A stretch of DNA of 64,000 nt, from NCBI RefSeq assembly GCF_017104715.1, contig NZ_JAAGPI010000010.1, forward strand, positions 186,001 to 250,000, read 5' to 3'. How positions within the stretch are numbered: position 1 is the first letter of the stretch; the number at the start of each line of letters is the position of its first letter. Shown here piece after piece: positions 53,205 through 63,837 of the stretch. Origin of the DNA: Burkholderia sp. Ac-20365 (GTDB lineage: Bacteria > Pseudomonadota > Gammaproteobacteria > Burkholderiales > Burkholderiaceae). A program made the position numbers and the translations under genes. The notes under the pieces are model-generated. The model saw only the letters and a list, made by a program, of their open reading frames with translations, was not told the origin of the DNA and ran no database searches.

Positions 53205-53566
53205 CGGTCGGCCGCGCGCTCGGCGAAGTTGTCGGTTGCAGTGGCTTCGAGTGCGCGCTGGAGCGTCGCGTCGGCGCGCTGCATCAGCACGATATACACG
53301 CCGATCAACACGAGGTACACGAGAATCGCACCTTGCGCACCCATGTAGAACGGCAGGCTGAAGCCCGCGAAACGCACCTGCAAGATGCTGCGCGCGAAGA
53401 GCGGCACGATGAACGACACGAAGAAACCGATCAGCATCAACACGACGATCAAGCCGATATTGAAGCGCCAGTAGCGCGCGTGCGCGCGCGCCATCGCCGC
53501 CGTGACGGGAGGCGGCTCGGGTAAAGGGTTGATCGGGTTCTGCGGTCTGTGGTGTCGCGCGGCCAT
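53201..53566 (-). CDS. DUF4212 small subunit of sodium:solute symporter
   Basis: 121 residues: a basic N-terminus (MAARHHRPQNPINPLPEPPP) and two membrane helices, NIGLIVVLMLIGFFVSFIVPLF and LPFYMGAQGAILVYLVLIGVYIVL. The family is a partner of VC_2705-type symporters and always lies just upstream of them, here overlapping by 4 bases. Start at 53566 by comparison with the family; only a weak AGG precedes it, and the frame extends to 53641. Confidence 0.85.
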   Translation of the reverse strand: MAARHHRPQNPINPLPEPPPVTAAMARAHARYWRFNIGLIVVLMLIGFFVSFIVPLFARSILQVRFAGFSLPFYMGAQGAILVYLVLIGVYIVLMQRADATLQRALEATATDNFAERAADR

Positions 53567-53639
53567 GGGCCTATTTATCAAAAACGTGTTGCATCGGCAA
53601 TCGGGGTTGTCCGCGCAACGATCTCTGTGAGCGCGAGGC

Positions 53640-53675
53640 AAATGAAAAACGGCGCATCCGGATGGAATGCGCCGT
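53640..53675 (-). terminator. Terminator of acs
   Basis: Stem acggcgcat (53649-53657) and atgcgccgt (53667-53675), perfect 9 bp with a 9-base loop, followed on the minus strand by GTTTTTCATT. It is 41 bases after the acs stop and separates acs from the symporter pair downstream. Confidence 0.8.
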
Positions 53676-53716
53676 CTGATTCTTCACGGCGTCAAGCCGT
53701 CGTCACGCGCGGACGA

Positions 53717-55699
<1,983 letters not shown>

Positions 55700-56143
55700 C
55701 GACTACCCCTTGGTGAAGATGAAACGTCAATCCTTGCCGGTGCGCGCGCGTTGCGTGCAGGCCGTGGCCAGCGCAGCGCGTCGCTCCATATCGTCATACC
55801 GGTCATCGTGGCACCGCGCATGTCGTTGATGCGCGGCGTGTCTCCCACCCTCGTGCGTATCGAACACAGACAGCGATACGCACACAGCGATTCGGCGAAT
55901 GACAACTGCGGCGTCGCAACATCTGGCGCGCCGCATGTCTTCATCAGCTTCGATCACTTCCCACGATAAGCGTTGCAACTTACCGCGTACTTACGTGGGA
56001 GCCGACCATCCGGTAGGCGAAACACCAGGCGCAGCGCGCTTTGCAAGCGACCTGCAAGGCTCGCGTTGCGGTGACTTCGCTGCCTTTGCGCCGATGTTAG
56101 CGCCCTTTTACAATGCTAACTGATCTAGCCGTGTGGATTCCAG
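55700..56143. other. 444-bp intergenic region, acs and EamA leaders
   Basis: It holds the promoters of acs (minus) and the EamA permease (plus). A short inverted repeat, gttagc (56096-56101) and gctaac (56115-56120), sits about 25 bases before the permease start. Several accidental frames exist but lack coding character. I see no RNA gene or repeat of the family found elsewhere. Confidence 0.4.
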
Positions 56144-57043
56144 TTGAACCGCTACTCCCTGTTCCTCATTGCCGCGATGCTGCTCGTCGGCAGCAACGTC
56201 GGTATCGGCAAGTCGATTGTCGCGTTCGTCCCCGTCCCGCTCTTCGCCCTCCTGCGCTTCGTGATCGCGATGGCCGTGCTGTGGCCGCTGCTACGCGTGA
56301 GCAAGCTGCGGCGCGTGAAACGTGGCGAATGGCTCAACCTTTTCCTGCAGGCGCTGTTCGGTACATTCGGGTTTACGCTGCTGATGCTCAACGGCGTGCA
56401 TCGGACCAGCGCCGTCGCGGCAGGCGTCATCACGAGCACGATTCCCGCCGTGGTCGCGCTGTTCTCGTGGATCTTCCTGAAGGAAAAGCCGGATGGCCGC
56501 GCGCTTGCGTCGATTGCGCTTGCGATCGCCGGCGTGGTCGTCATCAATCTCGCGCATGCGGGCGCAGCGCCTGGTGCCGCGAACGAGAGTTCGTTCGCGG
56601 GCAATCTGATGGTGCTCGGCGCCGTGTGCTGCGAATCACTCTATGTGATCCTGTCGCGCCGCCTCACGCAGACGCTCGCGCCTATCGACATCTGCGCATA
56701 CACGCACCTGTTCGGCCTGCTGCTGATGCTGCCGCTCGGCGTCTCGTCATTGTTCGCGTTCAGCTATGCGAGCGTGCCTGTCAGCATCTGGGCGCTGGTG
56801 CTGTGGTACGGGCTGTCGGCAAGCATTTTCTCGTTCTGGCTGTGGATGAAGGGTATCCGCCATGTGCCGGGCAGCCTTGCCGGCGTGTTCAGCGCGGTGC
56901 TGCCCGTCGCCGCTGCCGCATATGGAATCGTGTTCCTCGACGAACGGCCGACGCTCGCGCACGGCGTCGCGCTCGCCTGCGTGGTCGCGGGCATCGCGCT
57001 CGCAAGCCTGAAGGCGCGGCGCGTGCCGCCCGTCGCTTCGTAG
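56144..57043 (+). CDS. EamA/DMT-family permease
   Basis: 299 residues with ten membrane helices in two EamA halves (MLLVGSNVGIGKSIVAFVPVPLFALLRFVIAM and the second half from NLMVLGAVCCESLYVILSRRL). The start is a TTG at 56144 (MNRYSLFLIAAMLL); the first internal ATG would remove a helix, so a TTG start is favoured. It is an uncharacterised drug/metabolite exporter. A frame covering the same stretch in another phase is an artefact. Confidence 0.84.
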   Translation: MNRYSLFLIAAMLLVGSNVGIGKSIVAFVPVPLFALLRFVIAMAVLWPLLRVSKLRRVKRGEWLNLFLQALFGTFGFTLLMLNGVHRTSAVAAGVITSTIPAVVALFSWIFLKEKPDGRALASIALAIAGVVVINLAHAGAAPGAANESSFAGNLMVLGAVCCESLYVILSRRLTQTLAPIDICAYTHLFGLLLMLPLGVSSLFAFSYASVPVSIWALVLWYGLSASIFSFWLWMKGIRHVPGSLAGVFSAVLPVAAAAYGIVFLDERPTLAHGVALACVVAGIALASLKARRVPPVAS

Positions 57044-57278
57044 CGCGTTGGCGCGCGCCGCCGGAACCGCGCCTGCGTGCTTCGACATGGCTGTCACGGT
57101 TCCCGCTGTACAATACGGCGCCCAGCGCGCCTTGCCGGCCGGTTTCACCACCGCGCCGCTGACCGTCGGTGTTTCGCTTTTCGCGTGATCCGCCGTCGTC
57201 GATGCGAGCGCGTCCGTGCACGCCGTATGCGACAACACGATCCGTCACCACGAAGCGCCAACATCAAGCCGAACGCCC

Positions 57279-57896
57279 ATGACCGCTCCGCGCCCCATTT
57301 CCCCCGGCCGCCCGCGCCGCATGCGCCTGCTGCCCTCCGTGATCTTCATGAGCCGCTGGCTGCAGGTGCCGCTGTATCTGGGCCTGATCATCGCTCAAGC
57401 CGTCTACGTCGTGCTGTTCGTCAAGGAGGTGTGGCACCTCGTGACCTCGGCGATGACGCTCAACGAAACCAACACCATGCTGATCGTGCTCGGCCTGATC
57501 GACGTGGTGATGATCTCGAACCTGCTGATCATGGTGATCGTCGGCGGGTATGAAACGTTCGTCTCGCGCCTTGGCCTGGAAGGTCATCCCGACGAGCCCG
57601 AATGGCTCGACCATGTGAACGCGGGTGTGCTGAAGGTCAAGCTGTCGATGGCGCTGATCGGCATCTCGTCGATTCATCTGCTGAAGACCTTCATCGATCC
57701 GGACCAGCACACGCAGCAAGGTGTGATGTGGCAGGTCATCATCCACGTCACGTTCCTCGTGTCGGCGCTGGTGATGGCATTCGTCGACCGGCTGACCACG
57801 CATACGCATCCGGAACATTTTCACGAGCCCGTGGCGCGCGGCAGCGCTGCGCACGGCGACAACACAACGGTTTCCCCCTCCCATGAACGCGTCTGA
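57279..57896 (+). CDS. YqhA/UPF0114 family membrane protein
   Basis: 205 residues from the ATG at 57279. The core matches YqhA: MSRWLQVPLYLGLIIAQAVYVVLFVKEVWHLV, IVLGLIDVVMISNLLIMVIVGGYETFVSRL and VKLSMALIGISSIHLLKTFIDPDQ, three or four membrane segments. Function unknown; the family is linked to ion or small-molecule transport by some studies. It has an N-terminal Pro/Arg-rich extension and a His-rich C-terminus. Ends 60 bases before fumarase. Confidence 0.83.
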   Translation: MTAPRPISPGRPRRMRLLPSVIFMSRWLQVPLYLGLIIAQAVYVVLFVKEVWHLVTSAMTLNETNTMLIVLGLIDVVMISNLLIMVIVGGYETFVSRLGLEGHPDEPEWLDHVNAGVLKVKLSMALIGISSIHLLKTFIDPDQHTQQGVMWQVIIHVTFLVSALVMAFVDRLTTHTHPEHFHEPVARGSAAHGDNTTVSPSHERV

Positions 57897-57956
57897 CCGG
57901 CCGCATCGTCAAGCGGCCGCGATAACGAACGCGACACTGCCCCACTGAGCCTAGCC

Positions 57957-59480
57957 ATGACCGTCATCAAACAGGAAGACCTGATCCAGAGTATTGCGGA
58001 CTCGCTGCAGTACATCAGCTACTACCATCCGCTCGACTACATCGAAGCGCTTGGCCGCGCGTACGAACTCGAAGAGAGCCCGGCTGCAAAGGACGCGATT
58101 GCGCAGATCCTGACGAACAGCCGCATGTGCGCCGAAGGCAAGCGCCCGATCTGCCAGGACACGGGTATCGTCACGGTGTTCGTGAAGGTCGGCATGGACG
58201 TGCGCTGGGACGGCGCCACCATGAGCGTCACCGACATGATCAACGAAGGTGTGCGCCGCGGTTACCTGAACCCGGACAACGTGCTGCGCGCGTCGATCGT
58301 GAGCCCGCCCGAAGGCGGCCGCAAGAACACGAAGGACAACACGCCGGCGGTGATCCACTACGAGATCGTGCCGGGCGACAAGGTCGATGTGCAGGTCGCG
58401 GCCAAGGGCGGCGGCTCGGAGAACAAGTCGAAGTTCGCGATGCTGAACCCGTCGGATTCGATCGTCGACTGGATCCTGAAGACCGTGCCGACGATGGGCG
58501 CAGGCTGGTGCCCGCCCGGCATGCTCGGGATTGGTATCGGCGGCACGGCTGAAAAGGCGATGGTCATGGCGAAGGAATCGCTGATGGACCCGATCGACAT
58601 TCAGGACGTGATCGCGCGCGGCCCGCAGGACTGGATCGAAGAACTGCGTGTGGAACTGCATGAGAAGGTCAACGCGCTCGGTATCGGCGCACAAGGCCTG
58701 GGCGGTCTGGCCACGGTGCTCGACGTGAAGATCATGGCGGCACCGACGCACGCTGCCTCGAAGCCGATCGCGATCATCCCGAACTGCGCGGCGACGCGTC
58801 ACGCGCACTTCACGCTGGATGGCACGGGCGTCGCGAAGCTCACGCCGCCGCCGCTCGACGCATGGCCGAAGGTGCAGTGGGAACCGGACACCGAAAAGAG
58901 CCAGCGCGTCGACCTGAACACGCTGACGCCGGAACAGGTCGCCTCGTGGACGCCGGGCCAGACGCTCCTGCTGTCGGGCAAGATGTTGACGGGCCGCGAC
59001 GCCGCGCACAAGCGCATCGCCGACATGCTCGCCAAGGGCGAAAAGCTGCCCGTCGATTTCACGAACCGCGTGATCTATTACGTCGGTCCGGTCGATCCGG
59101 TGCGTGACGAAGCGGTCGGCCCGGCAGGCCCGACCACGGCTACGCGCATGGACAAGTTCACGGAAACGATGCTCGCGCAAACCGGTTTGATCTCGATGAT
59201 CGGCAAGGCCGAGCGCGGCCCCGTCGCCATCGAGGCGATCAAGAAGCACAAGGCTGCGTATCTGATGGCCGTGGGCGGCGCTGCGTATCTGGTGTCGAAG
59301 GCGATTCGCAGCGCGAAGGTGCTCGCGTTCGAAGATCTCGGCATGGAAGCCATCTATGAATTCGACGTGCAGGACATGCCCGTGACGGTCGCCGTCGATT
59401 CGAACGGCACGTCGGTTCACCAGACGGGACCGAAGGAATGGCAGGCCAAGATCGGTAAGATTCCCGTCGCGACTGCTTAA
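57957..59480 (+). CDS. fumA: Class I fumarate hydratase
   Basis: 507 residues of the iron-sulfur (class I) fumarase type. The 4Fe-4S ligands are in RPICQDTG, GAGWCPPG and NCAATRH. The C-terminal part has the TTP/beta domain GRDAAHKRIADM and YYVGPVDPVRDEAVGPAGPTTATRMDKF. It converts fumarate to malate in the citric acid cycle; class I enzymes are oxygen-labile, which fits the adjacent bacterioferritin. The ATG at 57957 follows the YqhA gene by 60 bases. A strong terminator follows at 59502. Confidence 0.95.
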   Translation: MTVIKQEDLIQSIADSLQYISYYHPLDYIEALGRAYELEESPAAKDAIAQILTNSRMCAEGKRPICQDTGIVTVFVKVGMDVRWDGATMSVTDMINEGVRRGYLNPDNVLRASIVSPPEGGRKNTKDNTPAVIHYEIVPGDKVDVQVAAKGGGSENKSKFAMLNPSDSIVDWILKTVPTMGAGWCPPGMLGIGIGGTAEKAMVMAKESLMDPIDIQDVIARGPQDWIEELRVELHEKVNALGIGAQGLGGLATVLDVKIMAAPTHAASKPIAIIPNCAATRHAHFTLDGTGVAKLTPPPLDAWPKVQWEPDTEKSQRVDLNTLTPEQVASWTPGQTLLLSGKMLTGRDAAHKRIADMLAKGEKLPVDFTNRVIYYVGPVDPVRDEAVGPAGPTTATRMDKFTETMLAQTGLISMIGKAERGPVAIEAIKKHKAAYLMAVGGAAYLVSKAIRSAKVLAFEDLGMEAIYEFDVQDMPVTVAVDSNGTSVHQTGPKEWQAKIGKIPVATA

Positions 59481-59501
59481 AGATTTTCTTTGTTTTACCG
59501 A

Positions 59502-59530
59502 AGCCGGGACGTTATAGTCCCGGCTTTTTT
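59502..59530 (+). terminator. Rho-independent terminator of fumA
   Basis: Stem agccgggac (59502-59510) and gtcccggct (59517-59525), perfect 9 bp with loop gttata, then a T run. It begins 22 bases after the fumA stop. Confidence 0.93.
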
Positions 59531-59534
59531 ATTG

Positions 59535-59565
59535 TTCACGCAAAATACAAATTTAATTGCGTGAA
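59535..59565. promoter_or_regulatory. Perfect 9-bp inverted repeat upstream of bfr
   Basis: ttcacgcaa (59535-59543) and ttgcgtgaa (59557-59565) enclose an AT-rich 13-base spacer, 88 bases before the bfr ATG. The adjacent sequence (aatgattctcaac) is a partial match to one arm of a Fur box. It may be the promoter control site of bfr; it does not resemble a terminator because there is no T run. Confidence 0.5.
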
Positions 59566-59653
59566 TGATTCTCAACAACCATATTCGTCCTTGGCTTTTC
59601 GTTTTCAGACGTTTATTGTTGTTGGAAAACCCGGCTCTTGAAGAGGAAAGATC

Positions 59654-60130
59654 ATGCAAGGCGATAAAAAAGTCATCGAATATCTGAACGCCCAGTTGAA
59701 GAACGAATTGACCGCGATCAACCAGTATTTCCTGCACGCACGGATGTACAAGCACTGGGGTCTGGAAAAGCTCGGCAAGCATGAGTACGACGAATCGATC
59801 GGCGAAATGAAACATGCCGACATGCTGATCGAGCGCATTTTCATGCTCGATGGCCTGCCTAATCTGCAGGATCTGCACAAGCTGCTGATCGGCGAAGAGA
59901 CGAAAGAGATTCTCGAATGCGATCTGAAGCTCGAATACATCTCGCAGGGTACGTGTAAAGAAGCGATCGCTTATTGCGAATCGGTGCGCGATTTCATCTC
60001 GCGTGAAATCTTCACGACGATTCTCGACGACACCGAAGAACATATCGACTGGCTCGAAACGCAGATCGACCTGATCGACAAGGTCGGCATCCAGAACTAC
60101 CAGCAAACCGCGATGGGTTCGCAGGAATAA
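59654..60130 (+). CDS. bfr: Bacterioferritin
   Basis: 158 residues, normal for the family, aligning without gaps with E. coli Bfr. The haem-ligand Met52 and iron ligands Glu18, Glu51, His54, Glu94 and His130 are in place. Position 127, Glu in E. coli, is Thr here (LDDTEEHIDW). It stores iron as a mineral and is emptied through Bfd, encoded at 61379. A GAGGAAAGATC ribosome site precedes the ATG at 59654. The gene lies between the fumA terminator and murI. Confidence 0.94.
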   Translation: MQGDKKVIEYLNAQLKNELTAINQYFLHARMYKHWGLEKLGKHEYDESIGEMKHADMLIERIFMLDGLPNLQDLHKLLIGEETKEILECDLKLEYISQGTCKEAIAYCESVRDFISREIFTTILDDTEEHIDWLETQIDLIDKVGIQNYQQTAMGSQE

Positions 60131-60182
60131 GACAACACCCGGGCAGGAACGGTCCCCACTCCTGATACACTTCTGCGGTCCG

Positions 60183-60220
60183 ATCCGCGCAACGTTTCTC
60201 CAGGCGCTGCGCGGATTTTC
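60183..60220 (+). terminator. Probable bfr terminator
   Basis: Stem atccgcgc (60183-60190) and gcgcggat (60209-60216), 8 bp perfect with an 18-base loop, followed by tttctt. It lies just before the murI start at 60227, so murI may also receive read-through. Confidence 0.55.
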
Positions 60221-60226
60221 TTATAT

Positions 60227-61138
60227 ATGGCTTCCGCCGAAACCATGACCGCTTCGTCCCCCGCCGCTGCTCACTCCGCTTCGATTCCGCCGCTGACCAC
60301 GCTCGATCCGCGCGCGCCCGTCGGTATTTTCGATTCGGGACTGGGCGGGTTGTCGGTGCTGCGTGCCGTGCGCTCCGTGCTGCCGGACGAAGCCATCGTG
60401 TACGTCGCGGATTCGCTGTACGCGCCCTATGGCGAACGCGACGACGATTTCATCGCCGACCGTACGCTTGCGATCGGCGAATGGCTTGTCGCGCAGGGTG
60501 TCAAGGCGCTGGTGGTCGCGTGCAATACGGCGACTGCGCAGTCGATCGCGCTGGTGCGCGAAAAGCTCCCTATTCAACTGATCGGCGTCGAGCCGGGCGT
60601 GAAGCCGGCGGCGCAGCAGTCGAAATCGCGCGTGGCGGGCGTGCTCGCGACCCGTGTGACGCTGCGCAGCGCCCGTTTCCAGGGCCTGCTCGAACGCTAC
60701 GCCAGCGATTGCCGCTTTCTGTGCCAACCGGGACTTGGTCTCGTGGAAGCCGTGGAACGCTGCGACATCGACTCGCCCGAACTGCGCAAGCTGCTCGAAA
60801 GCTATCTCCAGCCGATGCTCGACGCCGATGCCGACACGCTCGTGCTCGGCTGCACGCACTACCCGTTTCTGGATGCGGCGATCCGCGACATCGCCGGTGA
60901 CCGGCTGAGCTTGATCGACACGAGCATCGCGATCGCGCGGCAACTGGAACGCGTGCTCGACCAGCAAGACCTGCGCGCCCCCGCGCGCGACGCCGCGCCG
61001 CAGCCGCGCTTCTGCTCGACCAGCGACGGCGCGCATCTGAAGCAACTCGCCGCGACGCTGCTCGGTATCGACGCACCCGTCGAGCGCGTGCACATTCCTT
61101 CCCGCCGAACGATCACGCCCGATTCCCACGCTGCCTGA
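60227..61138 (+). CDS. murI: Glutamate racemase
   Basis: 303 residues. The core is VGIFDSGLGGLSVLRAV, then DSLYAPYGERDDDFI. The two catalytic cysteines are in VACNTATAQ and VLGCTHYPF. It makes D-glutamate for peptidoglycan in the cytoplasm. An N-terminal extension of about 25 residues (MASAETMTASSPAAAHSASIPPL) is present from the ATG at 60227; an internal ATG at residue 6 is also possible. It lies 96 bases after bfr and 240 bases before bfd. Confidence 0.95.
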   Translation: MASAETMTASSPAAAHSASIPPLTTLDPRAPVGIFDSGLGGLSVLRAVRSVLPDEAIVYVADSLYAPYGERDDDFIADRTLAIGEWLVAQGVKALVVACNTATAQSIALVREKLPIQLIGVEPGVKPAAQQSKSRVAGVLATRVTLRSARFQGLLERYASDCRFLCQPGLGLVEAVERCDIDSPELRKLLESYLQPMLDADADTLVLGCTHYPFLDAAIRDIAGDRLSLIDTSIAIARQLERVLDQQDLRAPARDAAPQPRFCSTSDGAHLKQLAATLLGIDAPVERVHIPSRRTITPDSHAA

Positions 61139-61338
61139 CGCAGGTCAACGAACGGCCCCGGAAGGCCGTTCCACGCGCGCATCCGGCATCAAAATACGTC
61201 GCAACCCCTTACCGGCCGCCCCGCCGCGAGGCCCAGCCGACGGGACAACATCCCGCGCGCGATAGACGAAACCCTTCTAACAGGCTGGTTTTGTTACAAA
61301 AATTTGCCTTGGAGGCTTGCCAAACCGACCAAACAAAA

Positions 61339-61353
61339 TGATAATAATTCGCA
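61339..61353. promoter_or_regulatory. Fur box upstream of bfd
   Basis: The sequence tgataataattcgca matches 12 of 14 defined positions of the 7-1-7 Fur consensus TGATAATNATTATCA. It lies 26 bases before the bfd ATG and should repress bfd when iron is plentiful. Confidence 0.8.
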
Positions 61354-61378
61354 TTAACGTTAGCTATCGCGAGCTGTC

Positions 61379-61615
61379 ATGATTGTCTGCGTGTGCAAGT
61401 CTGTATCCGACCGGAAGATCCGTGCATCGATTGCCGAAGGCAACGTCACGTTCGACGAACTCCAGTTCGAACTCGGCGTCGCGATGTGCTGCGGCAAATG
61501 CGAAGAATCCGTGCGGGATGTCATGGCGCAAAGCGGCGTCTGTGCAAGCCGCTGCGGCGTCGAGCATCACACGCAAGCTGTGCCGCTGACTTTCTACGAA
61601 CGCAAGGCAGCCTGA
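61379..61615 (+). CDS. bfd: Bacterioferritin-associated ferredoxin
   Basis: 78 residues. The [2Fe-2S] cysteines are Cys4 and Cys6 (MIVCVCKSVSD) and Cys38 and Cys41 in AMCCGKC, the Bfd pattern. It passes electrons to bacterioferritin to release iron and is made under iron limitation, in agreement with the Fur box. The C-terminal 20 residues are longer than in E. coli Bfd. It lies upstream of tonB-exbB-exbD, on the same strand. Confidence 0.93.
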   Translation: MIVCVCKSVSDRKIRASIAEGNVTFDELQFELGVAMCCGKCEESVRDVMAQSGVCASRCGVEHHTQAVPLTFYERKAA

Positions 61616-61756
61616 AGCCGGGTTCTCCGCCTTCAACCGCGTTTTGAGCGTAGTGCTTCAACGGGCGCGCCGGTAGCGGGCGCCATAGCTTTTCATTCCG
61701 CCGTCAGCAAGCCAGTTGGACACCAGCCAGCGACGCCATTCTTCGAGGAGTTCGAG

Positions 61757-61819
61757 ATGGAATTGCTGATCGGTTTTCTGACCACTGTCTGTATTTCGTT
61801 GCTGATATTCCGAACATGA
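61757..61819 (+). CDS. Possible 20-residue hydrophobic microprotein
   Basis: The frame encodes MELLIGFLTTVCISLLIFRT, a single potential membrane helix, with a strong GAGGAG site 7 bases upstream. It is between bfd and tonB and ends 49 bases before the tonB start. It may be a leader peptide or a small membrane protein; conservation is unknown, so it could be accidental. Confidence 0.3.
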   Translation: MELLIGFLTTVCISLLIFRT

Positions 61820-61868
61820 CGCTGTTTTGCATGACGTGCTGCATCGCCGGCGCGCCGCCACGCTAACC

Positions 61869-62600
61869 ATGCAGGCCACGCCTACTCTTCCAACCGGTCT
61901 CGCGCCGGAAGCTTCCGCCCGAATCAACCCGCGTATCGCCACGGTGACGGGTATCGTCATCGGACTTCACGTCATCGCGCTCGCTATCGCGTTCACGGTG
62001 CGTACGGTCACGCCTTTGCCGGTCGAAACCCCGCGCACGATTACGGCCGAACTGCTGCCGCCGCCGGCCCCTGCCGCGGCGCCCGTCGCGATCGAATCGG
62101 CCCCGCCGCCGCCGAAGCCCGTACCCGTGCAAAAGGTCAAGCCGAAGGTGCAGCCGCGCCCGACGCCGAAGCCCACGCCGACTCCGATGCCCGTCGCGCA
62201 AGCGCCGTCGCAGCACGAGATCAGCGCGCCCGCCGATCCAGCTCCGCCCGCACCGCCGGCCCCGGCAGCGCCTGCCGCACCCGCTGCGCCCGCCGCAAAG
62301 CCGGTGATGTCGATCACCGCGCCGAAAGACGCGTCGCACCTGAGCTGCAGCATCGTCGAGCCGACCTATCCGGCCATGTCGCGCCGCCGCGGTGAAACAG
62401 GACGCGCGGTCGTCCAGTTCATTCTGTCGGCATCGGGCCGGATCGAAAACGTCGAACTGAAGAAGAGCAGCGGCTCCGATCGTCTCGATCAGGCCGCCCT
62501 CGACGCGATTCGCTCCAGCTCGTGCAAGCCCTATCTGGTGGATGGCGAGCCGGTCCGCGTGCCCGCCGTCCAGCCATTCGATTTCAGCCTGAACAACTAA
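61869..62600 (+). CDS. tonB: TonB energy transducer
   Basis: 243 residues. An N-terminal membrane anchor (about 24-45) is followed by a long proline-rich periplasmic linker with Pro-Lys and Pro-Ala runs (about 60-150), and the C-terminal TonB domain with YPAMSRRRGETGRAVVQFILSASGRIENVELKKSSGSDRLDQAALDAIRS. It passes proton-motive force from ExbB/ExbD to outer-membrane siderophore or haem receptors. The ATG at 61869 was chosen over one at 61827 because it gives the usual length. First gene of tonB-exbB-exbD. Confidence 0.93.
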   Translation: MQATPTLPTGLAPEASARINPRIATVTGIVIGLHVIALAIAFTVRTVTPLPVETPRTITAELLPPPAPAAAPVAIESAPPPPKPVPVQKVKPKVQPRPTPKPTPTPMPVAQAPSQHEISAPADPAPPAPPAPAAPAAPAAPAAKPVMSITAPKDASHLSCSIVEPTYPAMSRRRGETGRAVVQFILSASGRIENVELKKSSGSDRLDQAALDAIRSSSCKPYLVDGEPVRVPAVQPFDFSLNN

Positions 62601-62641
62601 GTGATCAGCTGACCAGGATTTCAAAGAAAAAAGGAATTGCC

Positions 62642-63373
62642 ATGCAGAACTACGGTATCGCCCACGTCTGGGCACAAGGGGATTTCGTCACACGCGGTAT
62701 CGCGGTGGCATTGCTGATCATGTCGGTGCTGTCGTGGAGCGTGATCGTCGTCAAGAGCTGGAACGTGATGCGCCTGAACCGCCTGACGAAGAACGCCGAA
62801 AAGGCCTTCTGGCATTCGGACGATGTCGCCGACGGCATGAAGAAGCTCGGCAGCGGCACGTCGTCGCCGGCTGAAAACCCGTTCCTCGCGCTCGCGCTGG
62901 CGGGCCAGGAAGCCGCCGATCACCATCATCAGACGCAACCGCATCTGCACGATCGCATGGACGTGTCGGACTGGATCACGCGCTGCCTGAAGGACACGAT
63001 GGACGAAAGCGTCGCGCGCATGCAGAGCGGTCTTGCCGTGCTCGCGTCGATCGGCAGCACGGCGCCGTTCGTCGGCCTGTTCGGCACGGTGTGGGGTATC
63101 TATCACGCGCTGCTGAGCATCGGCGCAGCGGGCCAGTCGTCGATCGATCAGGTCGCAGGTCCCGTCGGTGAAGCGCTGATCATGACCGCCTTTGGTCTGT
63201 TCGTCGCGATTCCCGCTGTGCTCGGCTACAACGCACTGACGCGCGCCAACAAGGGCATCGTCAGCAAGCTGAGCCGCTTTGCGCACGGTCTGCATGCGTT
63301 CTTCGTGACGGGCGCGCGCCTGTCGTCGTCGAAGCGCGGAGACGGTCTTCGGCTCGCGACCCGCGCCAACTAA
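62642..63373 (+). CDS. exbB: ExbB, TonB-system motor subunit
   Basis: 243 residues with three membrane helices. The first is RGIAVALLIMSVLSWSVIVVKSW; the second and third contain LASIGSTAPFVGLFGTVWGIYHALLSIG and GEALIMTAFGLFVAIPAVLGYNALTR, the MotA/ExbB motifs. It starts at the ATG at 62642, preceded by AAGGA, 41 bases after tonB. ExbB forms the pentameric channel with ExbD in the inner membrane. The cytoplasmic loop is His-rich (DHHHQTQPHLH). Confidence 0.95.
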   Translation: MQNYGIAHVWAQGDFVTRGIAVALLIMSVLSWSVIVVKSWNVMRLNRLTKNAEKAFWHSDDVADGMKKLGSGTSSPAENPFLALALAGQEAADHHHQTQPHLHDRMDVSDWITRCLKDTMDESVARMQSGLAVLASIGSTAPFVGLFGTVWGIYHALLSIGAAGQSSIDQVAGPVGEALIMTAFGLFVAIPAVLGYNALTRANKGIVSKLSRFAHGLHAFFVTGARLSSSKRGDGLRLATRAN

Positions 63374-63389
63374 TTAACGAGGCATAGCG

Positions 63390-63809
63390 ATGGCAATGAG
63401 CCCTTTCGCCGGCGACGATGACGACGGCCTCATGAATGAAATCAACATGACGCCGCTCGTCGACGTCATGCTGGTTCTCCTGATCGTGTTCATGGTGACG
63501 ATCCCCGTGATCCGCCATGCAGTGAAGATCGATCTGCCGCACGCGAGCAGCCAGAAGGAAGACACCAAGCCCGCGCAGGTGACGGTATCGATCGATGCCG
63601 ACGGCAATCTGTCGTGGGACGATCAGAAGATCTCCGACGACATGCTGCAGGCAAAGATCGCCGCAGCCGCGCAGCAGGAACCGCAGCCTGAACTGCACTT
63701 GAGCGCGGACCGCAAGGTCGCGTACGAGAAGGTGGCGCAGGTGATGTCGGAAGCGCAGGCAGGCGGCCTGACGAAGATCGGTTTCGTCACGGAGCCGAAG
63801 GCGAAGTAA
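63390..63809 (+). CDS. exbD: ExbD, TonB-system motor subunit
   Basis: 139 residues with a short N-terminal cytoplasmic part (MAMSPFAGDDDDGLMNEINMTP), a single helix LVDVMLVLLIVFMVTIPVI with the essential Asp25, and a periplasmic domain with HASSQKEDTKPAQVTVSIDADG and LSADRKVAYEKVAQVM. It starts 16 bases after exbB with GAGG upstream. Last gene of the operon. Confidence 0.95.
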   Translation: MAMSPFAGDDDDGLMNEINMTPLVDVMLVLLIVFMVTIPVIRHAVKIDLPHASSQKEDTKPAQVTVSIDADGNLSWDDQKISDDMLQAKIAAAAQQEPQPELHLSADRKVAYEKVAQVMSEAQAGGLTKIGFVTEPKAK

Positions 63810-63837
63810 GCACGCCGCCCTCTTCCGCTTGAATAAA

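Noticed and set aside
56113..57162. 349-residue frame overlapping the EamA permease
   Set aside because: Different phase, Arg/Ala-rich and without hydrophobic segments, whereas the 56144 frame has ten helices.
61150..61171. Hairpin gaacggcc/ggccgttc after murI as terminator
   Set aside because: Stem is present but no T run follows in either direction; evidence is too weak.
62100..62300. Pro/Ala repeats in tonB as an unusual repeat region
   Set aside because: A proline-rich linker is normal for TonB.
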